64,000 nt of DNA from positions 372,001 to 436,000 of the forward strand of contig JBAJFE010000004.1 in assembly GCA_037903355.1 (NCBI GenBank). The letters are read 5' to 3'. This stretch comes from Trichuris trichiura. Taxonomy: Eukaryota > Nematoda > Enoplea > Trichinellida > Trichuridae. Each line of letters opens with the position of its first letter. Position 1 is the first letter of the stretch. Positions 15,631-28,170 of the stretch are shown here, in pieces. The position numbers were made by a program, and so were the translations under genes. Under the pieces are notes generated by a model. It did not search any database and was not told the origin of the DNA. It saw only the letters and a list, made by a program, of their open reading frames with translations.

Positions 15631-15929
15631 TGGCAAAACTAAGAAATGGCCGTAGTCATTGATTGCTGCTCTGAATGTCCATTTTAAATGGCACTCAGCT
15701 TATACGGCTTCGCGTACAGTTTGACTTTTACTTTTCCGCGAGACGCGAATGTATTATGGATCACTGGTAACAGCAGGTCTCGAGAATATGTGACAGGCAG
15801 AAAAGTAAACGACTATTTCGACCGATAAGGACATGCTACAAACAGATTGAGCTATTGAAAACAATGCAGATTTAATTGATGCCCTTTTGTAGATTATGAA
15901 AAACGCTTATTTTAAAATCGACCTCATTA

Positions 15930-18837
15930 TCAAAGGGCCGCTTGCATTGCGTCTTCTTTTCGATCGAGAGCTTTCTTTCGTTCGGGAAGTTCTGCTTGGC
16001 GCTCAGGTAGCTTGGGAACTTCTTTTGCTTCTTTGGCTTGAAAAATAAAGTCCAATGAAAGGACGGAGAAAAGAAAGGTGGAAGCCTTAGCCTACGTTTT
16101 TCTGCTTCACTTTTCAATAGGGCATCCAGCGCTTTTTCCAACTCCAACGAGCTCTCATAATCGGCTACGTTGGAACTCATGGCTTCCGCAATTTCTGCTC
16201 CTTCGTCGGCCGCCTAATGAAAACGGACGATAACAAGTAGAGGTATTTTTCTTGAACAGCTTTCGACAAACTTGCTTACCTGCTGAACTTGGTCTATCAC
16301 ATCGTAAGCCTTGTCCACAGTTGCGTCTTTTCCTTTTAAGGCAGGAAAGGCATGATAGCTGTTGCTCAAAGCATCATATACCTGAATATATAGCTCACGT
16401 GAACGTCTCGTCTCACTAAGCTATTAGATTGGTTGTTATTCTAAGTTCGCACTAAAAGAGATAATCAAGTTGTTGTCTTACTGTAGAACAAATTCAAAAG
16501 TTTGAATCTATAAAGCCATGTCGTTTCGTACAAACGGAAAAACATAGGCTGAGTCTGTCAGCCACTTTAAAGGGGCTAATGGGCGTAGTTACCGTACCAT
16601 TTTGTTAGTCGACGCGGATTCAACTTGATGCAACAATGCTAATACGTTGTTTTTTGTCTCCTCCAGAATATCCACCTTCTTCAACTGCCCCTGCTTTTGG
16701 CGGAGGCTGCGCTTGGCAGCCGACGTATTTTTGGCGGCAACATGCTTTTTTGCGTCTTCCTCAAAGCTGAAAGTAGGAATAACATTTCTCGCGCGCGCAT
16801 TTTAAAAATGAAAGTTTAGTATCCAAGTCGAAAAACCAGCCTAAAACCCTCGTCAAGTTAACCAGTAAGGGAATAGACTATTTATGCACAAATTCGCTCA
16901 TATTCCAAGTCAGGATTGCTATGCTTTAAAAGAACAAATGGGGCCGGCAAGCAATACAGTAATCCTGATAGTAATTAGGTTTGTTTCACTTGTGAGCATG
17001 AAATAGGGCAAGGGACATCGAACATGCAGTTCTGCACCTCTCCGTCGCACTGTGACTTTGCCGGCTGTGCTTTTCCGCCTTTATCTAAGCCTAACCGCAA
17101 CCACAACGTATGCATCAAGGCTTCGGCTCAGTTAAGGGTAGAACAAGACAGTCAGAGTGCTTTCCAGTAAAGGCAAAACAGAAAGGCTGCATGCTTAATA
17201 GAACAACCGCGCATTTTTCAAAAATCATGCGAGAAAATACAATACGCGATCGGGCTTGTCTTACTGTAAGTTTGAATATGGCAAACCTGATTACTACCAA
17301 TATTACTGTACTGTTTCAAAGACTAAACTGAAGATTTCAGCTAGAAAAAAAAGTGTCCGTAAAACCAAATATATTTACAGCATGTCTGCTTATTGCTAAT
17401 CATATTCGCGTTAGTTAAAGGTTTTTCATGTTTTGCCGTCTTACGGAGACGTAAATTTTAGAAAAAGCTGCTTAAGTGAAGCCAACTATTGATCATTTAG
17501 AGGGTCCATTTTAAATTACGTTAAAAAAGAAAGTTTATGTTCATTAGACTTACGAAAGCAAAAATCCTGCTGCAACTTTAAATCTTACTGTATAAGCACG
17601 TTGGACTGCAGGTTCAAAACTACATTTAACTCTTTTTTCGGTAGTTTTGACAAGCTTGCAAGGCTAATTTTTGTAGCAATGTAAATTACGGGAAATTGAG
17701 ATCATACGCGTCGAAACAAGTCGCGTACGCTTTTTCTGCTTTTCTAACCAGAAAGCTCACAATTACAAGCATTAATAGTATCTAACGAACTTTGGTTTTT
17801 AGAAAAAACGAAAGAAGAAAGATAGGAGTACGTTTCGACACTATGCCCACACGAGCTTGTGAACCTACAAGACAAAGTTTTAAAAATTTACCTTTCCGCT
17901 TTTTCACACAGGCGGTCTATTCTGGCTTGAAGTTGTTTCTTCAGCTTTATCAATCTGAAAGGCAGAAAATATTGACAATAAGCTACTAATTCGCGATTTA
18001 GGAAAGTAGAACAAATTCTACGGTCAAAAAAAGGGGGACAACAGAAGATACTTACTTCACAGCGGAAATATCGCTTTCGGTTATCGTTGGTAAGGTCTTT
18101 TCATGGGGCATTCGGAATTTTAAAATCTAAAACAAAGTAATCTATAAGTACTTTCTCGTAAGGAAGAAAAAACAGGGATACCGTATCGCCATCGTCGTCA
18201 TCTTTGTAAGTAACAACCAAACCATTGTACTTTAAGTGCTTTACGGCAAGCACTAAGGTTGTCTCGTCTGAGCAAATGTCTGCGGCGCTTTCGCGAAAGT
18301 CCGACCATGTGAACACGTTTTGACCAACGGTGGTCGACTCGTCTGAGACATTGTTTCTTAGCTCATAAATCTTATCTGCAAACTCCTGACAACACGATAA
18401 GCAAACAGTCAGCAAAAGGAAGAACTTACCTTAATAAGACTAACGAACACGTATTGCTCCTCGACCTCGACGTTACTACTACTGCTGGTAAGACTCGAAA
18501 GTAGTTGACTCAGCGGTTCGAACAAAAATCTGTGGTAACTCCATGAAAGCCAACCTTCCATAGATTCCTCGAATTGAGGTATCGTCTTCGCATCACCGGC
18601 GCGCTTCATTTCCGACACAACAGTATCAAGACATGCTGGCACTCTGCCTTTCCAAGGAAACGCCTCTTTCAGCTCTTGCACGGAAAAAAGGGCACATTTA
18701 CGCTTGACGCAATAGTCATGAATAGTTTGTTTCCAAAATGCCAGTTTGCTGTCGTAGTCGGTCGGGTTTACTTCCCGAAGACGAAATTTGGCCATCAAAT
18801 TCAAAATGCGCTCCTCGTCTTTCACTATAGAGTCCAT
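15930..18837 (-). CDS. CHMP7: CHMP7, ESCRT-III component
   Basis: Eight minus-strand exons, 18837-18430, 18385-18182, 18126-18056, 17954-17892, 16766-16598, 16381-16280, 16213-16096 and 16036-15930, give 413 residues (human 453). The first two exons form the tandem winged-helix N-terminal part special to CHMP7, with REVNPTDYDSKLAFWKQ, KGRVPACLDTVVSEM and a W-x-SW segment. Exons 4 to 7 form the Snf7 core: QARIDRLCEKAER, KKHVAAKNTSAAKRSLRQKQ, KDATVDKAYDVIDQVQQ, and a C-terminal helix with LELEKALDALL. CHMP7 is recruited by the inner nuclear membrane protein LEM2 and nucleates ESCRT-III to reseal the nuclear envelope. An extra intron of about 1.1 kb separates exons 4 and 5. The last exon is Lys/Glu-rich and poorly conserved, as expected for this tail. 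The start at 18837 is the only ATG before the conserved block. Confidence 0.94.
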
Positions 18838-19691
18838 GGCGACGGCCCAAGCCGGACAACCTAATGACAAGCGGGCGCTTCAGGCTTGGCGTTGCATTAC
18901 TGCTCCAAAACAATGCCCTTAGTATACTGTAGTTGAGTAATCTTGAAAATCCATTACTCACTGCGCTGAAAAGCACGCAAAAAAGTGTAAACTTTGTCTG
19001 TACGCGTTGGAAAGGAACAACAAGCGCTGCTTCGGTAAAAAGTAAACGTACAAGTTTAGCAAACATGATCTAGTCATAGTCTGCTACCGTAGGATTCAAA
19101 TTTCCCAGCAAACCTAACGATCAAAAAACATTTTCAGGCGAGGGCAGCAGTAACGCAAAAAACTCTGCTGCCTAACGTAAATTTTAAAGAAGGACAACCT
19201 CCCAAATCTACGACGAGACGTACAGAAGCTCGTATGCTAATTACTTGACTAGTAACGCGACGCCGTTGTACCGTAACGACTTTATACTAAAGGATTCGCA
19301 GGTAGCATTATTATCTTGGGTACAATAAATTCTGTCTATAATATTTCGATTGCATTTTGGCCGTTGATCAGCAAAACTAGCTTTCGTAAATTGCTCTCTT
19401 GACTTCAGACGTTGCCTGAAGAAGCTGTCTATTTAGTTTAGTATTACTTAGTTTGACGGAAAAGGCAAAGAGCAGCGCCCGCATGACCTCACCATGTCCT
19501 CGCGCGTGAACTGTACATTGAAGATTCTTTGACGTTCGAATAACTAAGAAAAGTAGTTTTACCGACTCGTGCCGCTTGAGGGGTATTTAGTGCCAGCCGC
19601 CCGAATGGCAGGTGGAAACTTGACTTTATAATTTTCATTCCGTACTGTAAGAGACCACCGATTCATCCATCAGTTGCGCCATGAAGGTCTG
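18838..19691. promoter_or_regulatory. upstream region shared by CHMP7 (-) and the Galpha gene (+)
   Basis: These 854 bp separate two divergent start codons and presumably hold both promoters. No recognisable motif or additional exon was found; the open frame on the minus strand overlapping it is a shadow of CHMP7 exon 1. Confidence 0.35.
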
Positions 19692-22600
19692 ATGTGTCAT
19701 TGCGACGAAATGTGCTCCCTGTCGTCGTTGTTGTGCGAGTGCAAATGGCTGGACGATAGCAAATTGAGAAGTAAGAAAATCGATCACGAACTGAAAAAGG
19801 AAAAAAGGAAACTGCGGCGCGAAGTGAGTCCAATTGTGAAACGCACAGCGCGCAAAAGATTCAATTTCCATTCTTTCGCCTCCCTTCCGCCAATGGGACA
19901 TTTTACGATAACAGGATTTGATACTTTTTTTTGTCCAGCAGTTTTTGGTCAACTTTTTCCCTCTTCTTTTATGTAGGCACAACTCTTTTCTTGTTCATCT
20001 CTTTTCCTCAAGCATGTTACTACAGTGGTTGCGTAATCCGGTTGGCGGTTCATAGACCGGTTTGTTGCAAACACAATATCGTTGTGAATATTTGCCAAAG
20101 AATTCGCTCTTACGCCTGCTGCCTCGCCGTAGTGACATTTAAACAATCTGCTTTCAATGCGAGTGTTTTATGGCGTAGAAATCGTTGCGATTTAAGCGCC
20201 AAGAATTTTTGCCGCGTAGGAGAGAACATAGTGAAAAATTTACGACCCTTCCAGGTAACCGTGTTGTTGCTTGGAAGTGGAGAATCCGGAAAGTCAACTT
20301 TCCTAAAGCAAATGGTCATAATACACGGCAGAGGCGAGTTCACATTCGATGAGGCAATGGAGTACAAAGCTGTAATATATTCCAACATTCTAAATGGAAT
20401 GCGTACGTTGATAGCAGCCAAGTTAGTGTACAACGATTCGCCGTGGGAGTTTCCGGAGCGAACGCCAATACTCATTCAAAAGTTCACTGCGTAAGTATGC
20501 TCAGCTTGCATGTTTCCTCGTCGGTCGATCAGCCAATTTTTCAAACACGGCTATTTGTGCCCGCTAATTACTCGTCCATTAAACTATAAACACGCAGTCT
20601 CCTTTTTATGCGTCCTTTTAAAAAGGAAATGATTCATCAATGATATCCAAAAGAATTTAACAGTTAAAGCCTTTTTTCAGGGATATGTTTCTGTTGTATT
20701 TAATTAAGTAGGTTTGACAGCATGGCAACTTTTTGCGTTGCCATCATTGAAAGGCTACTTTTTGCCACAATTACCCAAATGATCGTACGTTACGGAAGCG
20801 CGACTTAGCTCTCCGGATGTCCGTTTACTTTCGTTCGTAAAAAAGAATAAAATATTTGCAAGTTCTGCTCTACTGCTATAAGCGCAGGTTTTGAAGCATA
20901 CTCGCTGCTAAAATAAGGGTAGTGAAGCTCTGCAGCTTTGAGGTTTTGTCCATGATAGAATCTTACGCCTATGACGATTCGTTTAACAGTTTAAAAGTTT
21001 GTTTACTAAACCATTGCGTACGAATATTCACCCAAGTTTGCAGTGCAGACATTTCGACAGTATGCTAATTATGATTCGCAGGTTTTCAATTAGTGCCCGA
21101 AGCGTTTGTGAACTCGATATTAATTCTACTCAGACTGGATTCAAAAAAATATAGTTAAGCTTTTGATGGAAACCGATTGTCACCCCATTTCCTACAGCAT
21201 GTATGCATATTTTTTTGGAAAATTGGTTTAGAGCTTTAGCTTTTCAGCGACGTTGGCTGATTCCATTACGGAATCTAGTTTAGGCGGCGAAATGTAATCA
21301 TTAAAGCAATGGAAGCTGCCGAAGAAAAACAATTTCTGTCGTCAGTGATAAATGAGCTCGGCATGTTGTTATCTGAGCAATCCAATGGAAGCACTTTGCG
21401 TGTAGCGAGGATTGTAATTTATTTTCTTGTTATTGCGCCAATTTGTCCTATTTTCAAAGTGCCAATCTTTGGTTGGTGAGACCTTTTTATCGATCAAGCA
21501 TTGCGTACCGCCTAGGACGATTCTTCTACAATCAGCAGTGTATAGAAAAGTTTTGGCAACGGTGTACGTTCGGTATGTGATAATTCTTGCGCTTTCTTTC
21601 AATAACGCCCGTTTAATCATTCTGTCGGTATTTGATTTGCCGTACTGTAGCTTTTTAGTTCAAATTTTTCGAGTAACCAAAGCAGCCATGCATACAGGCT
21701 TTTCTTCTAGTATTAGTATTAATAATAATAGTTTGATTAGATCAGTGATTCCCAACCTTTTCTGCGCCAGGGCCCCCTCCCGTTCTTGCGTGGTTGTGCT
21801 TTTCTCTTTTCTCGCCCTAGGTTCTTTCGCGTTTATTAGAGTACCTGTGACACGCAGTTTACCGAAGATTTCAACAATGAATTTGCTGTTGTCTTTTCGA
21901 TCTGGTGAAAACCGGACAACGAACTTTTAATCTGCATTTTAAAACTCTTCAATTTAAAAGTTCGATTTTTGCACTGGTCTGTGCCATATGGAAAAGGCAG
22001 TAACGAATCTAAATCTAATTCCTGACACGTGTGCAGTGTTTTTCAGTCGCGTGGTCTAAGTATTTCAGACGACCTGTAACTGCTCTTCTTTGCCGAGTGA
22101 ATGAACGTAGGTCAAAAAGGTTCCTTAGTCATATGGAATTGGTCGAAACTTCTTCCACGCTCAGCTGCCAAACTTTCGTCTTGAAAATGGGTTTGTGTGA
22201 CAAAAGTTTCCTGTTAAGATTTATTGGATTTGTAGTCAAGATTTGCAAAGACTACCTCACATGAAGATGGAACGTCTTTATACGGTCTAGCAGTTTTATC
22301 ATAAGAAAAAAGAGTCGTTTATTCCCATTGTAAGTCAAAGAAGGTAAGAGCATACAAACGATAGGAGCTTTCGGAACTCAACTGGTTCCGTCGTCAGCAA
22401 CAGGGTACAAGGCCTGTCGCTAACGATGAAACTAGATAAGTGCTCCCTTTCGCCCATGGCTTGTGTCCTATCGCTGACGACGGATCCAGTTGGGTTGTGA
22501 AAGCCCTGATCGTTTGGGTACTGCTGCGTTCTCTTATTTACAACGGGAGTAAACCGCTCTTTTTCTCTTGTGACTAACTGGCACTTAACTCTTCAGTCGC

Positions 22601-25600
22601 AGTGTATGAAAATGGTTTGTTAGAAACTTCAACGCGCTTTTACCGCACACGGTCAAATTCTACGTCTGTTTTTTGTTGTACTTGTCGCCTTGTTAACAAC
22701 AACAGTATTATGCGTTGATCATGCTGGACGTCGGTTCTCCGAACATCGTATTATTGCATTCAAGTTTACTATTTGACTTTAACAAGTAGGAAAAGTTGGC
22801 TATGTTGGCAAATCAGTGTGGTGGCTGAAGCTGGTGCCCTAATACCAATTTTTCCACGTCAGGTTCAATATTCGTTAGCAGCAATCTTAAGTCTCCACGC
22901 TGCGCTATTTGTAGCCTGTTTCTTTTTTTAACCAAAAGATCTGTTGCGGCACTGAACCCACGTTCAACCAAATAAGAGGAAGGAAACGGTACGAGGAACT
23001 TTTTAACAATCTTCCATAATTCAGGGTAAAGTGTCGCAATTTGGTGCTGCAACCAGAAATGACTGTAGCCACTCTTAAACTTAGGCTTCACTTCTTCATT
23101 GGCTTGCAACTCAATCAGCTCTTCTTGCAAAAATGTCTCTGCTTCGTTAGCGTTTGAATATGGATCCAAAATCCAGGTTGGTATTCTCATTTTCACAACC
23201 GGGGACCCCCAAGGGCCCCCTTAGCATTCAGGACCCCCTTGGACTCCCCCAGGGCCCCCAAGGGGGCCCAGGGGCCCCCGTTGGGAATGACTGGATTAGA
23301 TGTTTTGGTTTTCTGTTACAGTTTCCAATATGACTTTCTTCATTTACTCATATATTCGCATATTGTGAAAATGAGAAAGTATGTGAGTATTTCTTATAAA
23401 AAGAGGCACTTCTATAGCAGACTTGCAGTGTTTCATTATTCTTAGTTCAACGAGACCGAGCTTTGTTGAATGTATCACTATTCAAATGCTGTAAGTATTG
23501 TCCAGCTCGGTTACTGTTTTACGAAAGTTCTCAGTTCTTCATCTTGAGTCTATAGCTGTGACGTAAGGCGATTTAAATTTTGAAAAGGAGGCGAACCTGC
23601 CAATCATATTCTGTTTAGTCTTTTAGGCGTATTGCTGCGATGAGTTCTGTCCTCTGTACAACTTCCTTTAGGAGTGAACTTGAGAATAGTATTAATAAAA
23701 TGCTGTGAAAGGTTGCTGTTAAGTTTTTTAAATTTTTCAGTTGGTTTTGCGTATCCCATTAATGGTTTCGAGCTTCCTGAAGAACTTTTTATGAAAAATA
23801 TGATTTAGCTGCGATTTAAGGTGCTTTGCTGAAAAATGCTTCCAATCGAACGTCGTAAATAACTAGCGGGAAGCACATTTGATACAAATATTTCCGGATA
23901 CTTTCTTTGCCTTCTGTAACCATCAGAGTTTTCAAGTAGCGTATGAATAATAGCGGTTTTTGAATTTCAACTTTGAACGAAGCTTCTCGCCATTCGTACG
24001 CAGAATTGTTCCCGTTGAATGGGTGTCTCAGGCGACTCTATTTTTCCACTATCAAAAGATGGCTTTTCTACGAGTGTTCCACTTGCCCATTGTTTGCTAA
24101 CAGCATAATTTATTGATTCATCGATCGAAGTCTTTATTGTACGTTGTGAAGGAAGCTTTTCAAAACTGTTCTGTCAAAAGTATTATTCAGTCCAGCTCGA
24201 TGTTGAACATCTGTATTCCACAAGTTTCATTATCGTTATTTCAAACATAAAGAATATACACAGAGTCTTGTTTTCAGCGCGGTCAAGCTTATAGTGCGCA
24301 ATTGTAGAAGGCGGGATACATTCTAGTCTTGAAAGCTGAACGTATATTTTTTGAAACGGTTATTTCTGTACGAAATTATGATAATGAAGTTCAAGTCAAT
24401 AAATAACAAAATTAATGCAGCAGCTTGTTATGCAAACCTGATTATTTTCGTTAAGTAAGTATCTAGTCTTGAAATAGCAGCTTTTTTGTATTACCGGTAA
24501 CTGCGCTTAGATTACTGATAGTTACTTATTTTTTTGTAGATTATTCTAAGTCTATTTGCTCTTTATGGCTCATACATTCCAAAATCGAGCGCCACTTTGC
24601 TTTCGTCGACGACTGGGACAGTTTTAAATTAAAACTTTTATTTCCCGCAATTTTCAAAGTTCTCCTAGTCGCATCTTCAGTGGGAGTGATGAAATCAAAG
24701 TTGGTATAATTAGCGGTTTGACCTTGGCGACTAAATAAGGAGTTCCGTATGTAAATTTAAAGTTTGACGAAGGCCATCATCCTGTTGTTGATGAATTGGT
24801 TGCTTATTTTCAATGATTGACACTTCCGTGAAAATCAACTGATAATATCAAATACTACGTCGTTTAATGGCATCGTGATTCTTTAGAAAAGTTTCCAAGT
24901 TGAGCACCCAAGTTCTCTATCCTCTTGCCGTTAATCGCTCGATATTTTCAAGCTATTTAAGGCTGTATGCCTTCATTGATTTTGAATAAGAAGGGATGTA
25001 GCAGCGGTAATCCCTTTCTTGTTCGTTGAATTTCTGCAAAAGCTGAACGCCCACTTGCATTCCAATCGACCTTAACGATCCCGCTTGCTTGAAATTCTCT
25101 CATTGTATGCTTCCAAAAAAATGGTAATTTCTCTTTGGCTAAGAACGGTAATCTGTGTTTTGCAATAGCCAACAAGCTAACTATTGACAATTTCAGCTTC
25201 CAGCGACTATGACGAGTTATACTTTATTAATAGAAATCAAAACATCTGTGCTTAATTTTTCAATCGATAGCGATGCTGCCTTGATCGTTATAGCAAACTT
25301 CCTTTGGTATGTCACCACGAAAACTTTTCAACGTCCTGTTATTAATATTCTCTAGCTGTCAATTTATGAATACTTGAATCCTTTTTAAATTTTAATTCGT
25401 CATATTCAGTGTCTTTGTTTCGCTAACCGGAAAGCCTACTGATGACGTCAATACTCTGATAGTATCATTTTTCAGGGCAAAAACTCTTTCAGGAATTACT
25501 CTAATGAAAAGCAATGTGGCACATTGTCAGGCGTCATATAACTCCGTAACACATGCAATCCTGAAAATTTTAAATAATGGATATGCAGGCAGGATTGAGT

Positions 25601-26908
25601 GGTTACTCGAATAGAAAAGACTGAGCTTTAAGTAAAACCACGCAAACGTTAAAAAAAATGAAGTGAAAATTGCTTTAACTGACAGTACGCATTATTAGCT
25701 GTACGCAGCACGATTAGTAGCATGTTTGAATAGACCACTTTGAGATTCGACTTGCACGTTTTATTTGTTTGGACATAGCCTGTTGATGGCTGCAGATGTT
25801 TGCTCTTGTGACGTTGATGATGCTCAGATAGACATGTGTCGTTTGATTTGCTGACATTTGCTTTGCAGGCTTTGTCCGAAAGACTTGCTTTCTCAACGAG
25901 CAGTCAGCGCTGCCACGTTCGCCGAATGCGCGTCGTACGTGGCGGAATTGTGGGAGGATTCCGCCTTGAAACAGACCTTCGAACGGCGTAGCGACTTTCA
26001 ACTGGTACGTCGCCAAAAAAGGTGAAGCCATCGCGGACAACAATAGCTGAAAGAAACATTGTTTTTAGCCTGATTCGTGCAAATACTTTCTTGACAACAT
26101 CAAACGCATACAGCAATTGGTAATGGCAGTAGATGAAAACTTTTTAATCAAACTGACAGTACGATCATTTCAGGATTACTTTCCAACCAACAGGGACATT
26201 TTGCTTTGCAGAAAAGCAACTCGCGCAATTACCGAGCTTGTATTCAACATACAAAGCGTCCCATTCAGGTACGGACGATTTTCAATCAAACACGGCGCGG
26301 CGCGGAGGCAGTGACAGCAATATTTTAGGTTTATTGACGTCGGTGGTCAGAGATCTCAGAGGCAAAAATGGTTCGAATGCTTCGAGGGCGTCACGTCGAT
26401 TTTATTTCTTATTGCCAGCAACGAGTACGACCAAGTATGCAAAAGCTTATTGGTAGTTGGAGCTTTTTTAAAATTTCAAAATACGTCAGGTGCTACTTGA
26501 AGATCGAAAGACAAACCGACTGATGGAATCGCGCGCAGTCTACGAAACAATCGTAAACAACAGGTGCTTTTACGATATGTCTTTTATTTTATTCTTGAAC
26601 AAAACTGATTTGCTCATTGGTAAGTTGTTTTTCTTGAACGCGTACGCATTTTCGTTGTTTTTTTTGTAGAAAAAATCGACCAGTCGGATATTGGTAAATA
26701 TTTTCCCAATTTCACCGGCGACTGCAAGCGGCTGGCCGACGTTCAACTGTTTTTGCTCGACCTGTTCGAGTCGGTTCGGGCCAATCGTTCCCAGCCTTTC
26801 TTTTACCATTTCACAACGGCAATTGACACTGACAACATACGGCGCGTCTTTCGCGATTGTAAAGAGATCATACTTGATCGGAATTTGAAAACTTTGATGA
26901 TGCAATAG
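19692..26908 (+). CDS. G protein alpha subunit, Galpha12/13 class
   Basis: Eight exons, 19692-19823, 20255-20490, 25869-26004, 26069-26119, 26174-26268, 26329-26434, 26490-26619 and 26670-26908, give 374 residues. The N-terminus [10 protein letters not shown] lacks a Gly2 myristoylation site but has several Cys suited to palmitoylation. The P-loop GSGESGKS is at residues 51-58, followed by [11 protein letters not shown]. The catalytic switch I Arg is R198 (RKATRAIT). Switch II DVGGQR is at 220-225 and NKTD at 289-292. The FTTAI block and the C-terminus LKTLMMQ are typical of the 12/13 class, which activates Rho guanine nucleotide exchange factors. There is no pertussis toxin Cys at position -4. 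Residue 203, normally Gly in switch I, is Ala here. Intron 2 is 5.4 kb and carries a hAT transposon. Phases match throughout and no defects are seen. Confidence 0.95.
22301..22573. repeat. foldback/MITE-like inverted repeat nested in the hAT element
   Basis: A left arm at about 22301-22400 pairs with a right arm at about 22471-22573 (roughly 80 percent match), including AACTCAACTGGTTCCGTCGT against its inverted copy in 22479-22504. About 70 bp separate the arms. No clear flanking duplication was found. Confidence 0.75.
22813..23196 (-). pseudogene. hAT transposase, C-terminal dimerisation domain remnant
   Basis: An open frame of 127 codons contains [20 protein letters not shown], then [20 protein letters not shown] and [13 protein letters not shown], the hAT C-terminal dimerisation region seen in ZBED5/FAM200-like transposases. 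The N-terminal BED zinc finger and the RNase H-like catalytic core are missing; the foldback element and short non-coding sequence lie where they should be. The frame itself is intact, which suggests the element is not very old or that a longer copy was deleted internally. Confidence 0.85.
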
Positions 26909-28032
26909 GTCGTCGACCCGCTAATGGGAAAATGTTTCGTCTTCCGGTGCGCCAAGCGGACATCTCTCTTTTTGGCGTGTTGTTATTTTCAATTTCTCTA
27001 CTTGTTGTTGTTAAAACTCCGCGTGGTCGCCGTTCACTTGGTCGTTAGCGGTTAACTAACTTTGGGTTCCAATGATGCCTTAAATTGCGAATAGCCGACT
27101 AGAAAACAGCGGCGGGAACATTTCTTCCGATTGCAACGTCAGCAGCGTGCCGTCCGTCCTCCCTCCATGTAATTGTCGTCCGAATCGGCATTTTCAGTCT
27201 TCCACTTGGCTATCGTTTTACCAGACGCTTACCGTGCTGCACTTTGTTTCCGTTAGCTCTCACATCACTTATACAAAGTACGAACTTGGCGGAATAAATC
27301 ATTCGTCCAACTGATTCACGCTTTTATTCTAATCGCCATCAGTCGAGTTCATTGCTTTTTTGCTATTTGCTGACATTATGAGTCAATGGTCTGTTTACTT
27401 TAACTTTAAAGGCTGTTAACGCTGTGCCAACTTTGTATTCGGCTGTACACTGTCTGAGTCTAACACCGACGCTTTAAAAGTAAGCCTATGATGAATATTG
27501 TTTGTCCATTTGTTCCATCGTCTTTCAGCCCAAATGTATGTTGTGCTTTTTACTAAAGGTTGAGCTTTTCTTCGACTTTGACAGGGTTGTGTCTCATTGT
27601 TATTGTGGCACATGGCAAAGGCAGGTTTAAAGCTGTAATTTTGACTCAAAACGAAAACACTTACAGTAAGCAGTTGCTTTCGAATTATGCACGCTGCTTA
27701 ATGATGGTCAGGTACCACCGTCTTGCAAAGCGTTTGTACTGTTTGTCATCTGTTTTAACGAAGTTCATTTTTATCCTTTTAAAGATTAGAAGAACCCTGC
27801 TTTCAGACGGATGGTTTTCTGCATTTTTCTCGCGTCATTAGGAACGAAGTGTGCTCAAGCGCGCTGTACACGGCAGAGAGGCATTGTCTTATTTCTTTTT
27901 TGAAAGATATCTATCAATTTTCAACTAGCATAAAATGGTTTTCCAATGAACTGTTAGCGATAGTTTTCTCAGCCACTTGTTAACAGTTTAAGTGTATGAT
28001 CACAGTGGGACTAAGTATGTATGCGCAAGCTT

Positions 28033-28170
28033 GGTTGTAAGGTCTTCTATGGCTTTTACCGTTTATTTTGTCTGTGCTGGTATCTCTAGCCCTAGAGCAG
28101 TTGTTTCGTTCAATTACAGATACCAGCACAGACAAAATAAACGGGAAAAGCCGTAGAAGACCTTACAACC
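28033..28170. repeat. near-perfect 53-bp-arm hairpin
   Basis: Arm 28033-28085 and arm 28118-28170 are inverted copies matching at 51 of 53 positions, with a 32-bp loop. Arms begin GGTTGTAAGGTCTTCTA. The loop contains a further small palindrome around CTCTAGCCCTAGAG. The match is too good for chance; it is either a young foldback element or a hairpin-forming transcript. Confidence 0.9.

Larger units (their letters stand above)
21743..23293. mobile_element. hAT-superfamily DNA transposon, internally degenerate
   Basis: The element is bounded by imperfect terminal inverted repeats: CAGTGATTCCCAACC at the left and, read inward, CAGTCATTCCCAAC at the right. It is flanked by a perfect 8-bp target-site duplication GATTAGAT (21735-21742 and 23294-23301), diagnostic of hAT. 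Both ends continue into GGGCCCCC-rich subterminal runs. It is 1551 bp and carries only the C-terminal part of a transposase on the minus strand, so it cannot move by itself. A foldback element sits inside it. It lies in intron 2 of the Galpha12/13 gene and does not disturb the splice sites. Confidence 0.88.

Noticed and set aside
18716..19066. 116-codon minus-strand frame over the CHMP7 start
   Set aside because: Antiphase shadow of CHMP7 exon 1; no motif, and the CHMP7 reading is well supported.
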